Assembly: GCF_902825155.1 (NCBI RefSeq)
Contig: NZ_CADEAG010000007.1
Coordinates: forward strand, 1-64,000
Direction of reading: 5' to 3'
From: Bartonella taylorii 8TBB
GTDB lineage: Bacteria > Pseudomonadota > Alphaproteobacteria > Rhizobiales > Rhizobiaceae
Length of the DNA: 64,000 nt
Shown in pieces: positions 19,199-29,441 of this stretch. A program made the translations under genes and the position numbers. The notes below the pieces were generated by a model. The model did no database searches. It was given only the letters and a program-made list of their open reading frames with translations, and was not told the DNA's origin. The first letter of the stretch is position 1, and each line of letters starts with the position of its first letter.

Positions 19199-20494
19199 TT
19201 ATTGATCAAGTTTAAAAATTGATTGTCCTTTAACAAAGGTTTGGATAACACGTCCTTGGAAGCGTGCATTTTCAAAAGGTGTATTTTTTGAGCGTGAATA
19301 CAGCCTCTCTGTAGAAACGGCCCATGGCTCCTCAAGATCAACCAAAATAAGATCTGCATGAACACCTTTTTTGAGTGTTCCTGCATTAAGTCCAAAGAGT
19401 TTTGCAGGTGTGGTTGATAAAAGTTCCGTTAATCGTAGAAGGGATATACTTCCATTATGGTAAAGACGTAAAGCAGCACTCAATAAGGTTTCCATACCAA
19501 TGGCGCCTGCGGCCGCATCGTTAAATGGTAAACGTTTTTTGTCAATACTCTGGGGATCATGGGAAGAGACGATAATGTCTACTGTTCCATCTTTTATTGC
19601 TTCAATCATTGCCATACGATCTTCTTCTGTGCGTAGTGGGGGGATAAGACGGAAAGAGGTACGATATTCACCGATGTCATTTTCATTAAGAGATAAGTGA
19701 TTAATGGATACGCCGGCTGAAATCTTCTCACTTCGCTGCTTTGCTAAGTGAAGTGCGTCAGCAGATAATTTTGTCGATATTTGTGCAGCATGATAGCGTG
19801 TTTGTGTTAATGCCGCTAGGCGCAAATCTCTTTCGAGTGGGATGATTTCTGCTTCGCGAGGTATTCCAGAAAGACCAAGCCAACTCGCTAATAGACCTTC
19901 ATTGATAACACCTTTTCCTGTAAGGTCCTTATCTTGCGTTTCATGCATCAATGGAACATCGAAGTCACGTGCGTAAGTCATTGCACGACGCATAACAGAT
20001 GAATTTTGAAGTGTTTTTTTTCCTTCACTAAAAGCAACCACTCCTGCTTCTTTGAGTAAGCCAAATTCGGTTATTTCTTGTCCGTTGAAACCTTGCGTGA
20101 TCGCAGCAACGGGATAAATATTGACCGATGACATTTCTTGTGCTGTACGCTTAATGAATTCAACAAGGGGTATATTATCAATGACTGGATTTGTGTCCGG
20201 CATCATAAGGAAGGAAGTAATACCACCTGCTGCTGCTGATTGGCTTGCTGATGCAATTGTTTCAAGACGTTCATTTCCTGGTTCTCCAACAAAAACGCGA
20301 GCATCAACAAGTCCGGGTAGAATTGCTTTATTTTGTGCGTTAATAATCTCTGCCCCATCGGGAACTCCCTGATTCAAGGCTTCTTTTCCAGCAGCTGTAA
20401 TTAGTCCATTTTCAACAATAACTGTGCCAATTTCGTCGATTGCGCGTGAAGGATCAATAATGCGGGCGTTTTGAAAGACAATTGGCTTTGTCAT
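19199..20494 (-). CDS. Dihydroorotase-like non-catalytic protein (PyrX/PyrC' type)
   Basis: 431 residues with the amidohydrolase fold of class I dihydroorotase, but the catalytic metal site is missing: the usual HxH after PGLVD is R-V-F (residues 66-68), the His of the HVST motif is Gln (HAAQIST), and the catalytic Asp of the TDHAPH motif is Ser (SSHDPQ). The MPDTNP motif and one His (MHETQD) remain. In Pseudomonas and many Rhizobiales such pseudo-dihydroorotases bind aspartate transcarbamoylase and are needed for its assembly. It overlaps pyrB by 4 bp, which fits that role. A true dihydroorotase should lie elsewhere in the genome. Confidence 0.9.
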   Translation of the reverse strand: MTKPIVFQNARIIDPSRAIDEIGTVIVENGLITAAGKEALNQGVPDGAEIINAQNKAILPGLVDARVFVGEPGNERLETIASASQSAAAGGITSFLMMPDTNPVIDNIPLVEFIKRTAQEMSSVNIYPVAAITQGFNGQEITEFGLLKEAGVVAFSEGKKTLQNSSVMRRAMTYARDFDVPLMHETQDKDLTGKGVINEGLLASWLGLSGIPREAEIIPLERDLRLAALTQTRYHAAQISTKLSADALHLAKQRSEKISAGVSINHLSLNENDIGEYRTSFRLIPPLRTEEDRMAMIEAIKDGTVDIIVSSHDPQSIDKKRLPFNDAAAGAIGMETLLSAALRLYHNGSISLLRLTELLSTTPAKLFGLNAGTLKKGVHADLILVDLEEPWAVSTERLYSRSKNTPFENARFQGRVIQTFVKGQSIFKLDQ

Positions 20495-21456
20495 ATTTTG
20501 TCTCCACTTGGCTGAAGGCGTGAATCCAATAAAGCTTCCATGACAGCCATACGCACAGCGATTCCCATTTCTACTTGTGTATGAATCATACTTTGTGGTC
20601 CATCGGCTATATCAGATGCGATCTCTACACCACGGTTTATTGGACCAGGATGCAGAATAATGCAATCATTTTTAGCGTAGGCTAAATTTTCTTTATGTAA
20701 GCCAAAATAATGAAAATATTCACGAATGGAGGGAATAAAGGAACCTGTCATACGTTCATGTTGTAAGCGTAGCATCATAATGACATCGGCACCTTTAAGT
20801 CCTTCTTTCATTGTGTTAAAAACCTCAACGCTCATATCAGCAACTCCTGCGGGCAAGAGTGTTGAAGGAGCGACAGCACGAACCCGAGCTCCCAAAGCAT
20901 TGAGACTGAGGATATTGGAACGGGCAACACGTGAGTGCAGAATATCTCCACAAATCGCAACGGTTAATCCTTCAATACGGCCTTTTGTTTTTTTTATGGT
21001 CAAAGCATCTAATAAAGCCTGTGTTGGATGTTCATGGGCACCATCACCTGCATTAATAACACAGCAATTCACTTTTTGTGCCAACAAAGCGGCTGCTCCA
21101 GCGCTACTATGGCGAATGACGAGTATATCTGGTTTCATTGCATTGAGGGTTGTAGCTGTGTCAATTAATGTTTCCCCCTTTTTTACAGATGAATTGCCAA
21201 TGGCCATACTCATCACATCGGCTCCTAATCGTTTTCCAGCTAATTCGAAGGAAGATTGTGTTCGCGTAGAAGCTTCAAAGAAGAGATTAATTTGGGTACG
21301 CCCAAATAACAGAGATTTTGTTTTATCAATTTTTTGAGAAAGGGTAATATGTGCATCTGCGCGATCAAGTAATGTGGTAAGGTCTTGTATACTTAATCCT
21401 TTAATGCCTAAAAGATGTTGGTGGGGGAAAAGGGGAAAAAAAGTGTTTTGAGTCAT
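20491..21456 (-). CDS. pyrB: Aspartate carbamoyltransferase catalytic chain
   Basis: 321 residues. Condenses carbamoyl phosphate and aspartate in pyrimidine synthesis. Seen: carbamoyl-phosphate-binding [53 protein letters not shown] and the C-terminal [11 protein letters not shown]. First gene of the unit pyrB, pyrC-like, plsY, dprA; no pyrI regulatory chain is present, as expected where the pseudo-dihydroorotase takes the structural role. Divergent from the acyl-CoA-dehydrogenase-like gene. Confidence 0.97.
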   Translation of the reverse strand: MTQNTFFPLFPHQHLLGIKGLSIQDLTTLLDRADAHITLSQKIDKTKSLLFGRTQINLFFEASTRTQSSFELAGKRLGADVMSMAIGNSSVKKGETLIDTATTLNAMKPDILVIRHSSAGAAALLAQKVNCCVINAGDGAHEHPTQALLDALTIKKTKGRIEGLTVAICGDILHSRVARSNILSLNALGARVRAVAPSTLLPAGVADMSVEVFNTMKEGLKGADVIMMLRLQHERMTGSFIPSIREYFHYFGLHKENLAYAKNDCIILHPGPINRGVEIASDIADGPQSMIHTQVEMGIAVRMAVMEALLDSRLQPSGDKI

Positions 21457-21577
21457 AGCATTCTTTTTTATCTCTCTCTAAACAGATTAAACAAGCATTT
21501 GTTTGAATATAATAAATGTTTTTTTAACTGCAAAACGACAAATAGTCTATGATATGAATGATTTGAATAATAGGAAT

Positions 21578-23212
21578 ATGCCTATGAGTGCTGTGTCTGC
21601 GCAAAATGTTCGCCGAAAAAATACGTTTCTCAGTGATACGCTTATGTTTCGTATTGCTTCTACTTTGCCTAAGTTTTTATTAACAAGTTTTGAAGAAATA
21701 GGAGATTTTGTAGCAAGTCGTGAAGCGTGGGAACATTCCTTTTTAGCGAATCGTTATCGGCCAGTATTGCGCTATAATGACGAATGGGGACTGACAACAG
21801 AAAAATTAGAGATACATTCCTCTTATCAAGCTCTTCAAAAGTATTCTAGACAAGCTGGTCTTGTCACATCGCTTTGGGAAAATACTTCTTCAGAAAATGG
21901 GGTGCGCTATCAAGCGCGTGCTATCCGCTTGGCTTTATCTGCTAGTTTGGAAACAGGACATTTGAATGAGATTATTATAACAAGTGCTGCTATTGCAGTC
22001 TTAATTAGTGATGTGGAGCTTTTTAAAAAATGGCAAAATGTACTCTTATCACGTCAATATGATTTATCGTCCAAGCCGATTAATAGTAAAAAGGCTGCTT
22101 CACTTACTTTTGCTTTTGATGATGTTGAACAACGCGAAAAATATTCTTTCAATTTTCCAAGTGTTAAGAAAATTTCTTTTGATGAGAACATAGGGCGTGA
22201 TTTGTATCGTTTAAATGTTGTAAAAACCAATGTTATTAACCCTATAGCAGATGGATATCTTGTGAGTGCAGAGTTAGATGGTCATTTAAGCTGCTTTTTC
22301 GTTCCCCGTATACAAGAAAATGGTGCATTAAATGGTATCATATCAGTTCGCCATTTGGTGCAGCGTTCTGGAGAAGCTTTAACGCCAGAGGGGGTTGTCG
22401 GTTTCCAAGGGTGTTATGGTTGGCTTTTGGGAAATGTTGGAGAGGGAATTAAAGTCATTAAGGATATCGAAACAATGATGCGTTTTGATCAATCTGTTGT
22501 ATCGGCAGGTGTTCTGCGGGCAGCCCTTCAATTTGGTATAGATTTTTTTCGGCAAAAAATGCCAGATCAGGCTTTACCACCACTGACAGAACGTATTTTT
22601 GCAGATATTGCACTGGATATTGCAGCTGCACAAGCATTGGTTTTACGTTTAGCGCGAGCATTTGATAACGCTGCAAATGATCGCTCTGAAGCAGCTTTTG
22701 CGCGAATCATGACGCCTATTATTTCTTATCACGTAAGCCAATTAGTTATTCCTATTATTGGTGAAATTATTGCACAGCTTGGCATTGAAAGCTTTGTAGA
22801 GGGTAATCCATTATCGCAAATGTTGTGTAATGGCCCTGCACGAATTGTGAGAAATAGTTCTTCTAATCAATTGGTAAAGGATGCAATTCTCATTGCTGAA
22901 AAAGCACCAGGATTGTTCCAAAAACTGTTAGAAAAAATTGCTCTTGATATTGGTCCAGCAGGACCACGAGCCATTGAGATTATTAAGTCTGCTGTAGAGA
23001 TGGTATCGACAAACGAGGGAGCCGGAAGATTTTTTGTTGAACAAGTGGCCTATGCAGCGGCAGCAGCAGCGTTACGTTCTACTGACATAGAGCATGTTGC
23101 AAATGCTTATATGGAAAGCCGCCTTGGAGGACAATGGAGATCCTCTTATGGAATGCTCATTGCACGATATAATGCTGGACATTTGTTAAATGTTCTTTAT
23201 CCTTCTATATGA
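21578..23212 (+). CDS. Acyl-CoA dehydrogenase-like protein (AidB-type fold)
   Basis: About 544 residues. The middle and C-terminal parts resemble acyl-CoA dehydrogenases of the AidB group: a central beta-domain ([20 protein letters not shown]), [36 protein letters not shown], and an Ala-rich helical domain. The substrate is unknown, and the N-terminal part is unusually long and hard to align by eye. Start chosen at 21578, where AGGA lies just upstream of [10 protein letters not shown]; ATGs at 21554 and 21584 are alternatives. Its end overlaps ruvX convergently by 16 bp. AidB itself is linked to alkylation stress, but I do not transfer that function. Confidence 0.75.
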   Translation: MPMSAVSAQNVRRKNTFLSDTLMFRIASTLPKFLLTSFEEIGDFVASREAWEHSFLANRYRPVLRYNDEWGLTTEKLEIHSSYQALQKYSRQAGLVTSLWENTSSENGVRYQARAIRLALSASLETGHLNEIIITSAAIAVLISDVELFKKWQNVLLSRQYDLSSKPINSKKAASLTFAFDDVEQREKYSFNFPSVKKISFDENIGRDLYRLNVVKTNVINPIADGYLVSAELDGHLSCFFVPRIQENGALNGIISVRHLVQRSGEALTPEGVVGFQGCYGWLLGNVGEGIKVIKDIETMMRFDQSVVSAGVLRAALQFGIDFFRQKMPDQALPPLTERIFADIALDIAAAQALVLRLARAFDNAANDRSEAAFARIMTPIISYHVSQLVIPIIGEIIAQLGIESFVEGNPLSQMLCNGPARIVRNSSSNQLVKDAILIAEKAPGLFQKLLEKIALDIGPAGPRAIEIIKSAVEMVSTNEGAGRFFVEQVAYAAAAAALRSTDIEHVANAYMESRLGGQWRSSYGMLIARYNAGHLLNVLYPSI

Positions 23213-23676
23213 TGGAGGCTTTGTATTCTGTTAAGAGCGCCTTGTAATATGAAAGCGGCAGCAGCCGAATCAATACGGGTTGCTCTTTTAGCACGCGATA
23301 CATCCATTTCTAGAAGAAAACGTTCTGCGGCAATTGTCGATAAACGTTCGTCCCAAAAAACAAATGGGATTTCTGTATGTGTTTCCATATTGCTCACAAA
23401 AGTTCTGGTTGCTTGAGCACGAGGACCGCTGCTGCCATTCATGTTAAGAGGTAAGCCAATGATAACAGCTCCAACGTTTTCACGATCAAAAATCTGTATA
23501 AGCGCATGAGCATCTAGCGTAAATTTTTTTCGTTGAAGTACAGGACGCGGATTTGAAAAAGTTAGTCCCATATCAGAAACCGCAATTCCGACAGTTTTTG
23601 TGCCCAAATCTAAGCCTGCTATTGTTTGCCTAGGTAAGAGATGTGTAATAACTTCATTTATGTTAATAATGGTCAT
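23197..23676 (-). CDS. ruvX: Putative pre-16S rRNA nuclease / Holliday-junction resolvase-like RuvX
   Basis: 159 residues of the YqgF/RuvX RNase H-like fold. Seen: [18 protein letters not shown] with the first acidic residue, [25 protein letters not shown], and [17 protein letters not shown] followed by [14 protein letters not shown] with the remaining acidic residues. YqgF family members mature the 5' end of 16S rRNA; the Holliday-junction name is historic. Divergent from gatC with 140 bp between. Confidence 0.93.
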   Translation of the reverse strand: MTIININEVITHLLPRQTIAGLDLGTKTVGIAVSDMGLTFSNPRPVLQRKKFTLDAHALIQIFDRENVGAVIIGLPLNMNGSSGPRAQATRTFVSNMETHTEIPFVFWDERLSTIAAERFLLEMDVSRAKRATRIDSAAAAFILQGALNRIQSLHHIEG

Positions 23677-23816
23677 GAGGTTTATAATTTAGATCTTTTC
23701 GTGTTTCAGGTTCATAGTTATATTCTTTATTTGCGTTATCAATACTCTTGCGCTTGCAAATGCAGCCTTGTATAGCCGATAAATGAATATCAAAATAAAA
23801 AGCAGAAAGGCATAGT

Positions 23817-24104
23817 ATGTCTGTTGATCAAGAAACCGTCAAGCGGATAGCACATTTAGCACGTATTGCTGTTCATGACGATGAAGCAGAGCGTATGACA
23901 AAAGAACTCAATGTCATTTTAGGTTTTGTAGAACAATTGAATGAAGTCGATGTCAGTCGTGTTGAACCATTAACCTCAGTGATGCCAATGACACTACGAA
24001 TGCGTGAAGATAGTATCACAGATGGTGATAAAGTCGCAGATATCGTAGCAAATGCACCTGTTACGGAGGAAAACTTCTTTCTTGTCTCAAAAATCATTGA
24101 GTAA
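23817..24104 (+). CDS. gatC: Asp-tRNA(Asn)/Glu-tRNA(Gln) amidotransferase subunit C
   Basis: 95 residues, full-length Gat[42 protein letters not shown] and the C-terminal [16 protein letters not shown]. It is the small belt subunit holding GatA to GatB, in the pathway that makes Gln-tRNA(Gln) and/or Asn-tRNA(Asn) by transamidation. Starts with AGAAAGG upstream; gatA follows 31 bp later. Confidence 0.96.
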   Translation: MSVDQETVKRIAHLARIAVHDDEAERMTKELNVILGFVEQLNEVDVSRVEPLTSVMPMTLRMREDSITDGDKVADIVANAPVTEENFFLVSKIIE

Positions 24105-24135
24105 TTTTTTATATTTTAAAAACTTGAGAACCAAT

Positions 24136-25620
24136 ATGACCGATTTAACAACTTTCACAATTGCACAAGCCCGTGATGCTCTCATAAAGAAAGAGTTTAA
24201 AGCAACTGAATTAACAGAAGCTTATTTAAAAGCGGTTGAACTGGCGAATCCAACTTTGAACGCTTATGTGGTAATAACAGCAGAACAAGCAAGAAAAATG
24301 GCTACTGAATCAGATAGCCGTTTAGCTAGAGGGCAGGGGAGGATTTTAGAAGGAATCCCTTTGGGAATTAAGGATCTTTTTGCAACACAAGGTGTTCATA
24401 CACAAGCCTGTTCACACATCCTTGATGGTTTTAAGCCGCATTATGAATCAACCGTAACTGCTAATTTATGGCAAGATGGAGCCGTTATGTTAGGTAAGCT
24501 TAATATGGATGAGTTTGCTATGGGATCCTCCAATGAAACGTCATATTATGGTCCAGTTGTTAGCCCATGGAGAAAAAAGGGTTCTCATGAAAAGCTCGTA
24601 CCTGGTGGTTCTTCAGGTGGTTCTGCAGCTGCTGTTGCAGCACGGATTTGTGCTGGTGCAACAGCAACAGATACAGGTGGTTCAATACGTCAACCAGCGG
24701 CATTTACTGGGACGGTAGGGATTAAACCAACTTATGGACGTTGTTCACGGTGGGGAACCATCGCTTTTGCCTCATCACTTGATCAAGCTGGGCCTATCGG
24801 GCGAGATGTTCGTGATTGTGCTATTTTACTTCAATCAATGGCTTCTTTTGATGAAAAAGATTCTACTTCCGTGAATTTGCCCGTTCCTGATTATGAAAGT
24901 TATCTTGGTCAATCAATCAAAGGAATGAAAATTGGTATTCCGAAAGAATACCATCTGGAAGGAATGTCTCCTGAAATTGTCGAACTTTGGCAAAAAGGAA
25001 TGAGTTGGCTAAAAGAAGCAGGTGCTGAAATTAAAGATATTTCGTTACCACATACAAAATATGCCTTGCCTGCTTATTATATTGTTGCTCCTGCAGAAGC
25101 ATCTTCTAACTTAGCACGCTATGATGGTGTTCGTTTTGGTCTCCGTGAACCGGGAAAAGATATCATTGAAATGTATGAGAAAACTCGTTCAGTTGGTTTT
25201 GGAGATGAAGTCAAGCGGCGTATTTTGATTGGTACTTATGTTCTCTCATCAGGTTATTATGATGCTTATTATCTTAGAGCTCAGAAAGTACGAACATTAG
25301 TGAAGCATGATTTTGATCAGTGTTTTGCTTCTGGCGTTGATGCTATCCTCACACCCGCAACACCAACACCAGCTTTTGGCATCGCTGATGAAAAAATAAA
25401 ACATGATACTGTAGCAATGTATCTCAATGATATTTTTACTGTACCAGTTAATATGGCAGGTTTACCAGGAATATCTATTCCTGCTGGTCTCTCATCAAAT
25501 GGTCTACCACTAGGATTGCAATTGATTGGTAAACCTTTTGCTGAAGAAGTTATTTTTCAGATAGCACACATTATAGAACAAGCAGCGGGAACATTTAACT
25601 CTGAAAAATGGTGGGTATAA
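24136..25620 (+). CDS. gatA: Asp-tRNA(Asn)/Glu-tRNA(Gln) amidotransferase subunit A
   Basis: 494 residues from the ATG at 24136 ([16 protein letters not shown]); a longer frame upstream overlaps gatC and is unlikely. Amidase-signature enzyme that releases ammonia from glutamine. Catalytic triad visible: Lys in GIKDLF, cis-Ser in [13 protein letters not shown] and nucleophile Ser in [13 protein letters not shown]. Oddity of context: gatB, which usually follows, is absent here; the next genes are the convergent liv operon. GatB must be encoded elsewhere for the complex to work. Confidence 0.96.
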   Translation: MTDLTTFTIAQARDALIKKEFKATELTEAYLKAVELANPTLNAYVVITAEQARKMATESDSRLARGQGRILEGIPLGIKDLFATQGVHTQACSHILDGFKPHYESTVTANLWQDGAVMLGKLNMDEFAMGSSNETSYYGPVVSPWRKKGSHEKLVPGGSSGGSAAAVAARICAGATATDTGGSIRQPAAFTGTVGIKPTYGRCSRWGTIAFASSLDQAGPIGRDVRDCAILLQSMASFDEKDSTSVNLPVPDYESYLGQSIKGMKIGIPKEYHLEGMSPEIVELWQKGMSWLKEAGAEIKDISLPHTKYALPAYYIVAPAEASSNLARYDGVRFGLREPGKDIIEMYEKTRSVGFGDEVKRRILIGTYVLSSGYYDAYYLRAQKVRTLVKHDFDQCFASGVDAILTPATPTPAFGIADEKIKHDTVAMYLNDIFTVPVNMAGLPGISIPAGLSSNGLPLGLQLIGKPFAEEVIFQIAHIIEQAAGTFNSEKWWV

Positions 25621-25634
25621 TAAAGAAAACCTTC

Positions 25635-25668
25635 ATCAAAAAAGCATTTCTCTAACAGAGAGATGCTT
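25635..25668 (-). terminator. Intrinsic terminator of the liv operon
   Basis: A 12-bp stem (AAGCATTTCTCT at 25642-25653 with AGAGAGATGCTT at 25657-25668, one G-T pair) and 3-nt loop. On the minus strand it is followed by TTTTTTGA, making a good intrinsic terminator 44 bp after livF. For the plus-strand gatA transcript there is no immediate U-run, so it serves that side weakly at best. Confidence 0.75.
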
Positions 25669-25711
25669 CAGAAGAGAATGAGCCTATTGTTTTTTTAACA
25701 TTGTGTAGTTT

Positions 25712-26422
25712 TTATCCACCAAGATATGCTTCTTTAACACGTGGATCAGAAAGCATAGCTTTACCTTCACCATGAAATAAAATATGCCCTACTTCTAGAA
25801 TATAAGCATAGTCAGCAATAGAAAGTGCAGCAAATGCATTTTGTTCAATAAGAAGAACAGTTTTTCCCATATCATTAATTTTTCGGATAATCGAAAAAAG
25901 TTCCTTTACAAGAAGCGGTGCTAAACCCAGAGAGGGTTCATCTAATATTATCATGTCAGGATTACTCATAAGTGCACGGCCTACAGCAAGCATTTGTTGT
26001 TCACCACCTGACATTGTTCCTCCCAATTGTTTTGCTCTTTCACGTAAGCGGGGAAAAAGATCGAATATCCATTCGATATCACGGGCAATCCTTAGTTTAT
26101 CATGACATATATAGGCACCTAAACGTAAATTTTCTAAAACAGTAAAATGCGGCATAATGCGCCGTCCTTCAGGACTTAGAGCAATCCCCAACCGCAAGAT
26201 TTTTTCCGGTGATTTTTTAACAATTGATTCGCCTTTATAGATAATCTCTCCATAAACAGATCGATTAAGTCCTGTAATGGAACGTACAATGCTGCTTTTT
26301 CCTGCTCCATTGGCACCAATTAAAGTTACTATACTTCCCTTTTTTATAGACATAGAAAGATTTTGGATAGCTTTAATGGCGCCATAATGAACGTGAAGAT
26401 TTTTGATTTTAAGAATATCCAT
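25712..26422 (-). CDS. livF: Branched-chain amino-acid ABC transporter ATPase LivF
   Basis: 236 residues. Walker A GANGAGKSS, ABC signature MSGGEQQMLAVGRAL, Walker B MIILDEPSLGLAP, switch His in LIEQNA (Gln-Asn follow, as in LivF). Start at 26422 (MDILKIKNLHVHYG) because GGCGGAG lies 6 bp upstream; this overlaps the livG end by 14 bp, so the two are translationally coupled. Last gene of the operon livJ-H-M-G-F. Confidence 0.96.
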   Translation of the reverse strand: MDILKIKNLHVHYGAIKAIQNLSMSIKKGSIVTLIGANGAGKSSIVRSITGLNRSVYGEIIYKGESIVKKSPEKILRLGIALSPEGRRIMPHFTVLENLRLGAYICHDKLRIARDIEWIFDLFPRLRERAKQLGGTMSGGEQQMLAVGRALMSNPDMIILDEPSLGLAPLLVKELFSIIRKINDMGKTVLLIEQNAFAALSIADYAYILEVGHILFHGEGKAMLSDPRVKEAYLGG

Positions 26423-27191
26423 AGACATCTCCGCCAAGATAAGCTTCAATAACTTTAGGGTTGTTACGAATTTCATCTGGTGTGCCATTGGCTATGCAAC
26501 AGCCATACTCCATTACCCAAATATATTGACAAAGCCCCATAACAACTTTCATATCGTGTTCAATAAGCAGAATAGTAAGATCGAAGTCTTTTTGCACTTT
26601 TGCTATGAATTTTCTAAGATCTTCACTTTCCTGTGGATTCATTCCAGCCGCAGGTTCATCAAGAAGAAGTAATTTGGGCTTTGTTGCTAGAGCACGCGCA
26701 ATTTCTAGACGACGTTGTACACCATAGGGCAGAGTCATTGCGGATTGATTAGCAATGTGATCAAGTTGTAACCGTTCAAGAAGTTCCATTGAATTTTTAT
26801 GGATTTCTCTTTTTTCTTTCAGTGCTTTTGGAAAAAACAAAGCTGAAGAAAACCATGGATATTTTTGTCTGACATGAGCTCCCACCATAACATTTTGCAA
26901 GACCGTTAATCCTGAAAACAGGCGAATATTTTGAAATGTTCGTGCAATATGACGCCTGCAGATAATGTAAGGAGGGGCTCCAGAAACTTTTTTCTCCTCA
27001 AAAAGAATTGTTCCACTTGTGGGAGTATAAAATCCTGAAATCATGTTAAAAACAGTTGTTTTTCCAGCACCATTTGGACCAATTAATCCAGTAATGGTAC
27101 CACGTTTGATTGCTATATTAATGTTATTTACAGCAACCAACCCACCAAAACGCATCACGATATTATCGAGTGAAAGGATGGTGTCGTTCAT
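26409..27191 (-). CDS. livG: Branched-chain amino-acid ABC transporter ATPase LivG
   Basis: 260 residues. Walker A GPNGAGKTT, then the LivG-type sequence ICRRHIARTFQNIRLFSGLTVLQNVMVG, signature LPYGVQRRLEIARAL, Walker B LLLLDEPAAGMNPQE, and LIEHDMKVVMGLC. The C-terminal PDEIRNNPKVIEAYLGG is typical of this subfamily. Overlaps livM by 4 bp. Confidence 0.96.
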   Translation of the reverse strand: MNDTILSLDNIVMRFGGLVAVNNINIAIKRGTITGLIGPNGAGKTTVFNMISGFYTPTSGTILFEEKKVSGAPPYIICRRHIARTFQNIRLFSGLTVLQNVMVGAHVRQKYPWFSSALFFPKALKEKREIHKNSMELLERLQLDHIANQSAMTLPYGVQRRLEIARALATKPKLLLLDEPAAGMNPQESEDLRKFIAKVQKDFDLTILLIEHDMKVVMGLCQYIWVMEYGCCIANGTPDEIRNNPKVIEAYLGGDVYGYS

Positions 27192-28246
27192 AGTTTTCCC
27201 TCACTATTAGGGAACTTCTTGCGTGTTAAAAAGCAATAAATCCCATTCCACGAGAATTCATGTTGCCCCAACAATCCTTTTCGCCAAAATAAGATAATCA
27301 TTAACAATAACAGAGAAAAAACAACCATACGGAGTCCTGGTATCCCTGGAATATGTATAAAACCTAAGTCAAGCGGACTTTCAATAATACGAAGCCATTC
27401 AAGCATGACTGTAATAATAATGCTACCAATAATGCTCCCTGTAATTGAACCAAGACCACCAGCAACAACAATCATCAAAATATTAAAGGTTAGGAGAAAG
27501 TTAAACATTTTTGGATCAATCGTTGAAATAAGGGCAGCCATCAATGCTCCTCCTATACCGGCAAAAAATGCACCAACAGCAAAGGAAAAGCTACGGTAAA
27601 AAAAAGCGTTAATCCCCATCGTTTTCGCGGCTATTTCATCGTCACGAATAGCACGCAATACGTTACCAGTATTGCTTCGCAGTAAGAAAATAATAAAGAT
27701 AACTGTAAATGCTAACCAACCATAGTTCCACCATAATGTCGCATTTTGAGGTATTCCTTTGATCCCCAAAGAACCATTTGTTAGGGATGTCGTGTTCGTA
27801 ATAATAATTCGAATAATTTCTGCAAAACCTAATGTTGCAATTCCAAGATAATCGCCACCAAGACGTAACACTGGAAGAGCAATCAATAAACCTACGATTG
27901 CAGCACACAGACCACTTATAACAACAGCTACAAAAAAAGGTAATTGCAAATAATGCAGCGGCTCAGCTATAGGTTCGAGAATCCACATCATTTCTTTTTG
28001 TTCAGGGGAAAGAAGTAAAATTGCACATACATAAGCACCAATGGCTATGAAGCCAGCATGCCCAAGAGAAAACATACCTGTGAAGCCATAAATTAAATTA
28101 AGTGAAATTGCTAATATCGCATTAATAGCAATAAGATTAATAACACGAAGTGTATAGTCGTTAAAATAGTTGTTTGCATAAAATAAAAAACCAATAAAAA
28201 TCAAAATACTGGCACATGACAGAAAAGTTGTAGCTAATTTTGCCAT
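27188..28246 (-). CDS. livM: Branched-chain amino-acid ABC transporter permease LivM
   Basis: 352 residues, about ten membrane segments. Family signature NLIYGFTGMFSLGHAGFIAIGAYVCA near residue 48 and LRAIRDDEIAAKTMGINAFFYRSFSF near residue 200, the EAA-like loop that contacts the ATPases. Forms the inner-membrane channel with LivH. Stop/start overlap with livH (shared base) shows tight coupling. A diverged 60-bp copy of the signature segment is found about 3.5 kb away at 31565-31624. Confidence 0.95.
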   Translation of the reverse strand: MAKLATTFLSCASILIFIGFLFYANNYFNDYTLRVINLIAINAILAISLNLIYGFTGMFSLGHAGFIAIGAYVCAILLLSPEQKEMMWILEPIAEPLHYLQLPFFVAVVISGLCAAIVGLLIALPVLRLGGDYLGIATLGFAEIIRIIITNTTSLTNGSLGIKGIPQNATLWWNYGWLAFTVIFIIFLLRSNTGNVLRAIRDDEIAAKTMGINAFFYRSFSFAVGAFFAGIGGALMAALISTIDPKMFNFLLTFNILMIVVAGGLGSITGSIIGSIIITVMLEWLRIIESPLDLGFIHIPGIPGLRMVVFSLLLLMIILFWRKGLLGQHEFSWNGIYCFLTRKKFPNSEGKL

Positions 28247-29322
28247 TAAATTTTCTCCTGACTTTTTTTGCCCATTAAACCAGTGGGCATTACCAATAAA
28301 ATCAGAATCAATAAAATAAATGCGAAGGCATCTCGATATCCAGATAAAGCAGGAAAGAATGCAATAATCATAATTTCAATAAATCCTAGTAATAATCCAC
28401 CTAACATCGCTCCTGGAATTGAGCCAATACCTCCGATAACGGCTGCAATAAATGCTTTTAGTCCAGGAAGAACGCCCATATAAGGTTGAATTTGAGGGTA
28501 GCGCAGAGACCACATGATTCCAGCAATAGCAGCAAGTGCTGAGCCTATCCCAAATGTGAATGCAATGACTTTATTGACGGAAACACCCATCAAACGAGTC
28601 GTTTCAATATCATATGAGATTGCACGCATAGCGAGACCAGGCTTTGTTTTATGGATAATCCATAGCAATAATACAATCAGAAAAAATGACACAGTAGGAA
28701 CAATCAGGGACATAGGAGCAATTCTAATGATTCCTTCTGAGTTTTGTCCTACATGCCATAGAATCGGCTTTACAAGAAAATCTGGCTGCTTTACCCCTTT
28801 GGGAACACCACTAAAGAGTACGGTAGCAAGATTTTCAATAAAAAAGGAAACTCCTATTGCACCAATAAGTGCTGAGATACGTGGAGCATGACGCAGAGGT
28901 CTATAGGCAAATTGGTCAACAGTAACACCTACTGCACTTGTGATAAAAACTGAAAAACAAATAGCTAAAATCCAAATTGGTGTAAAATCTTGTGGAGCAA
29001 TTTTAAAATAATAAATGAACCCTAGAGCAAGAATTAAAAAAACAGCTATCCAATACACTGGAGGCCGTTTTTTAAACCCTATAAATACCGAGTAATAAAT
29101 GAGAACGGCTAGTAACACAAGAAGGATAGCGCCCCACGCAGGCATAAAGCTAATTGTGGAAAAGAAAACAAAATACGCTCCCAGCATAAAAATATCACCG
29201 TGAGCAAAATTAATGAGTCTCAGGATACCATAAACCATGGTGTAACCAATAGCGATAAGCCCGTAAAGTGACCCTAATGCCAGTGCATTAAAAAAATACT
29301 GGATGAACATTTCAGTGCTCAT
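28246..29322 (-). CDS. livH: Branched-chain amino-acid ABC transporter permease LivH
   Basis: 358 residues from the ATG at 29322, which has AAGGACAAGAG upstream; a longer start at 29355 has no such support. Seen: FFNALALGSLYGLIAIGYTMVYGILRLINFAHGDIFMLGAY, and RAISYDIETTRLMGVSVNKVIAFTFGIGSALAAIAG, the ATPase-contacting loop. Slightly longer than E. coli LivH because of extra hydrophobic segments around residues 70-120, common in alphaproteobacteria. Separated from livJ by a hairpin-containing gap. Confidence 0.95.
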   Translation of the reverse strand: MSTEMFIQYFFNALALGSLYGLIAIGYTMVYGILRLINFAHGDIFMLGAYFVFFSTISFMPAWGAILLVLLAVLIYYSVFIGFKKRPPVYWIAVFLILALGFIYYFKIAPQDFTPIWILAICFSVFITSAVGVTVDQFAYRPLRHAPRISALIGAIGVSFFIENLATVLFSGVPKGVKQPDFLVKPILWHVGQNSEGIIRIAPMSLIVPTVSFFLIVLLLWIIHKTKPGLAMRAISYDIETTRLMGVSVNKVIAFTFGIGSALAAIAGIMWSLRYPQIQPYMGVLPGLKAFIAAVIGGIGSIPGAMLGGLLLGFIEIMIIAFFPALSGYRDAFAFILLILILLVMPTGLMGKKSQEKI

Positions 29323-29382
29323 CTCTTGTCCTTCCACATTTGTTAATTCATACAAGATGAAACATGAAGCCTTTAAACTTTT

Positions 29383-29404
29383 AGTTGAGAAAAAATCCTC
29401 AACT
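29383..29404 (-). promoter_or_regulatory. Intercistronic hairpin between livJ and livH
   Basis: AGTTGAG/CTCAACT, a perfect 7-bp stem with an 8-nt loop, sits in the 119-bp gap between livJ and livH. There is no U-run after it. Such hairpins often protect the upstream mRNA for the binding protein or partly attenuate the permease genes, giving excess binding protein; that role is inference. Confidence 0.45.
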
Positions 29405-29441
29405 ACTTTCTGTATTTTTATGAGTAAAACTTCCTGATTTT

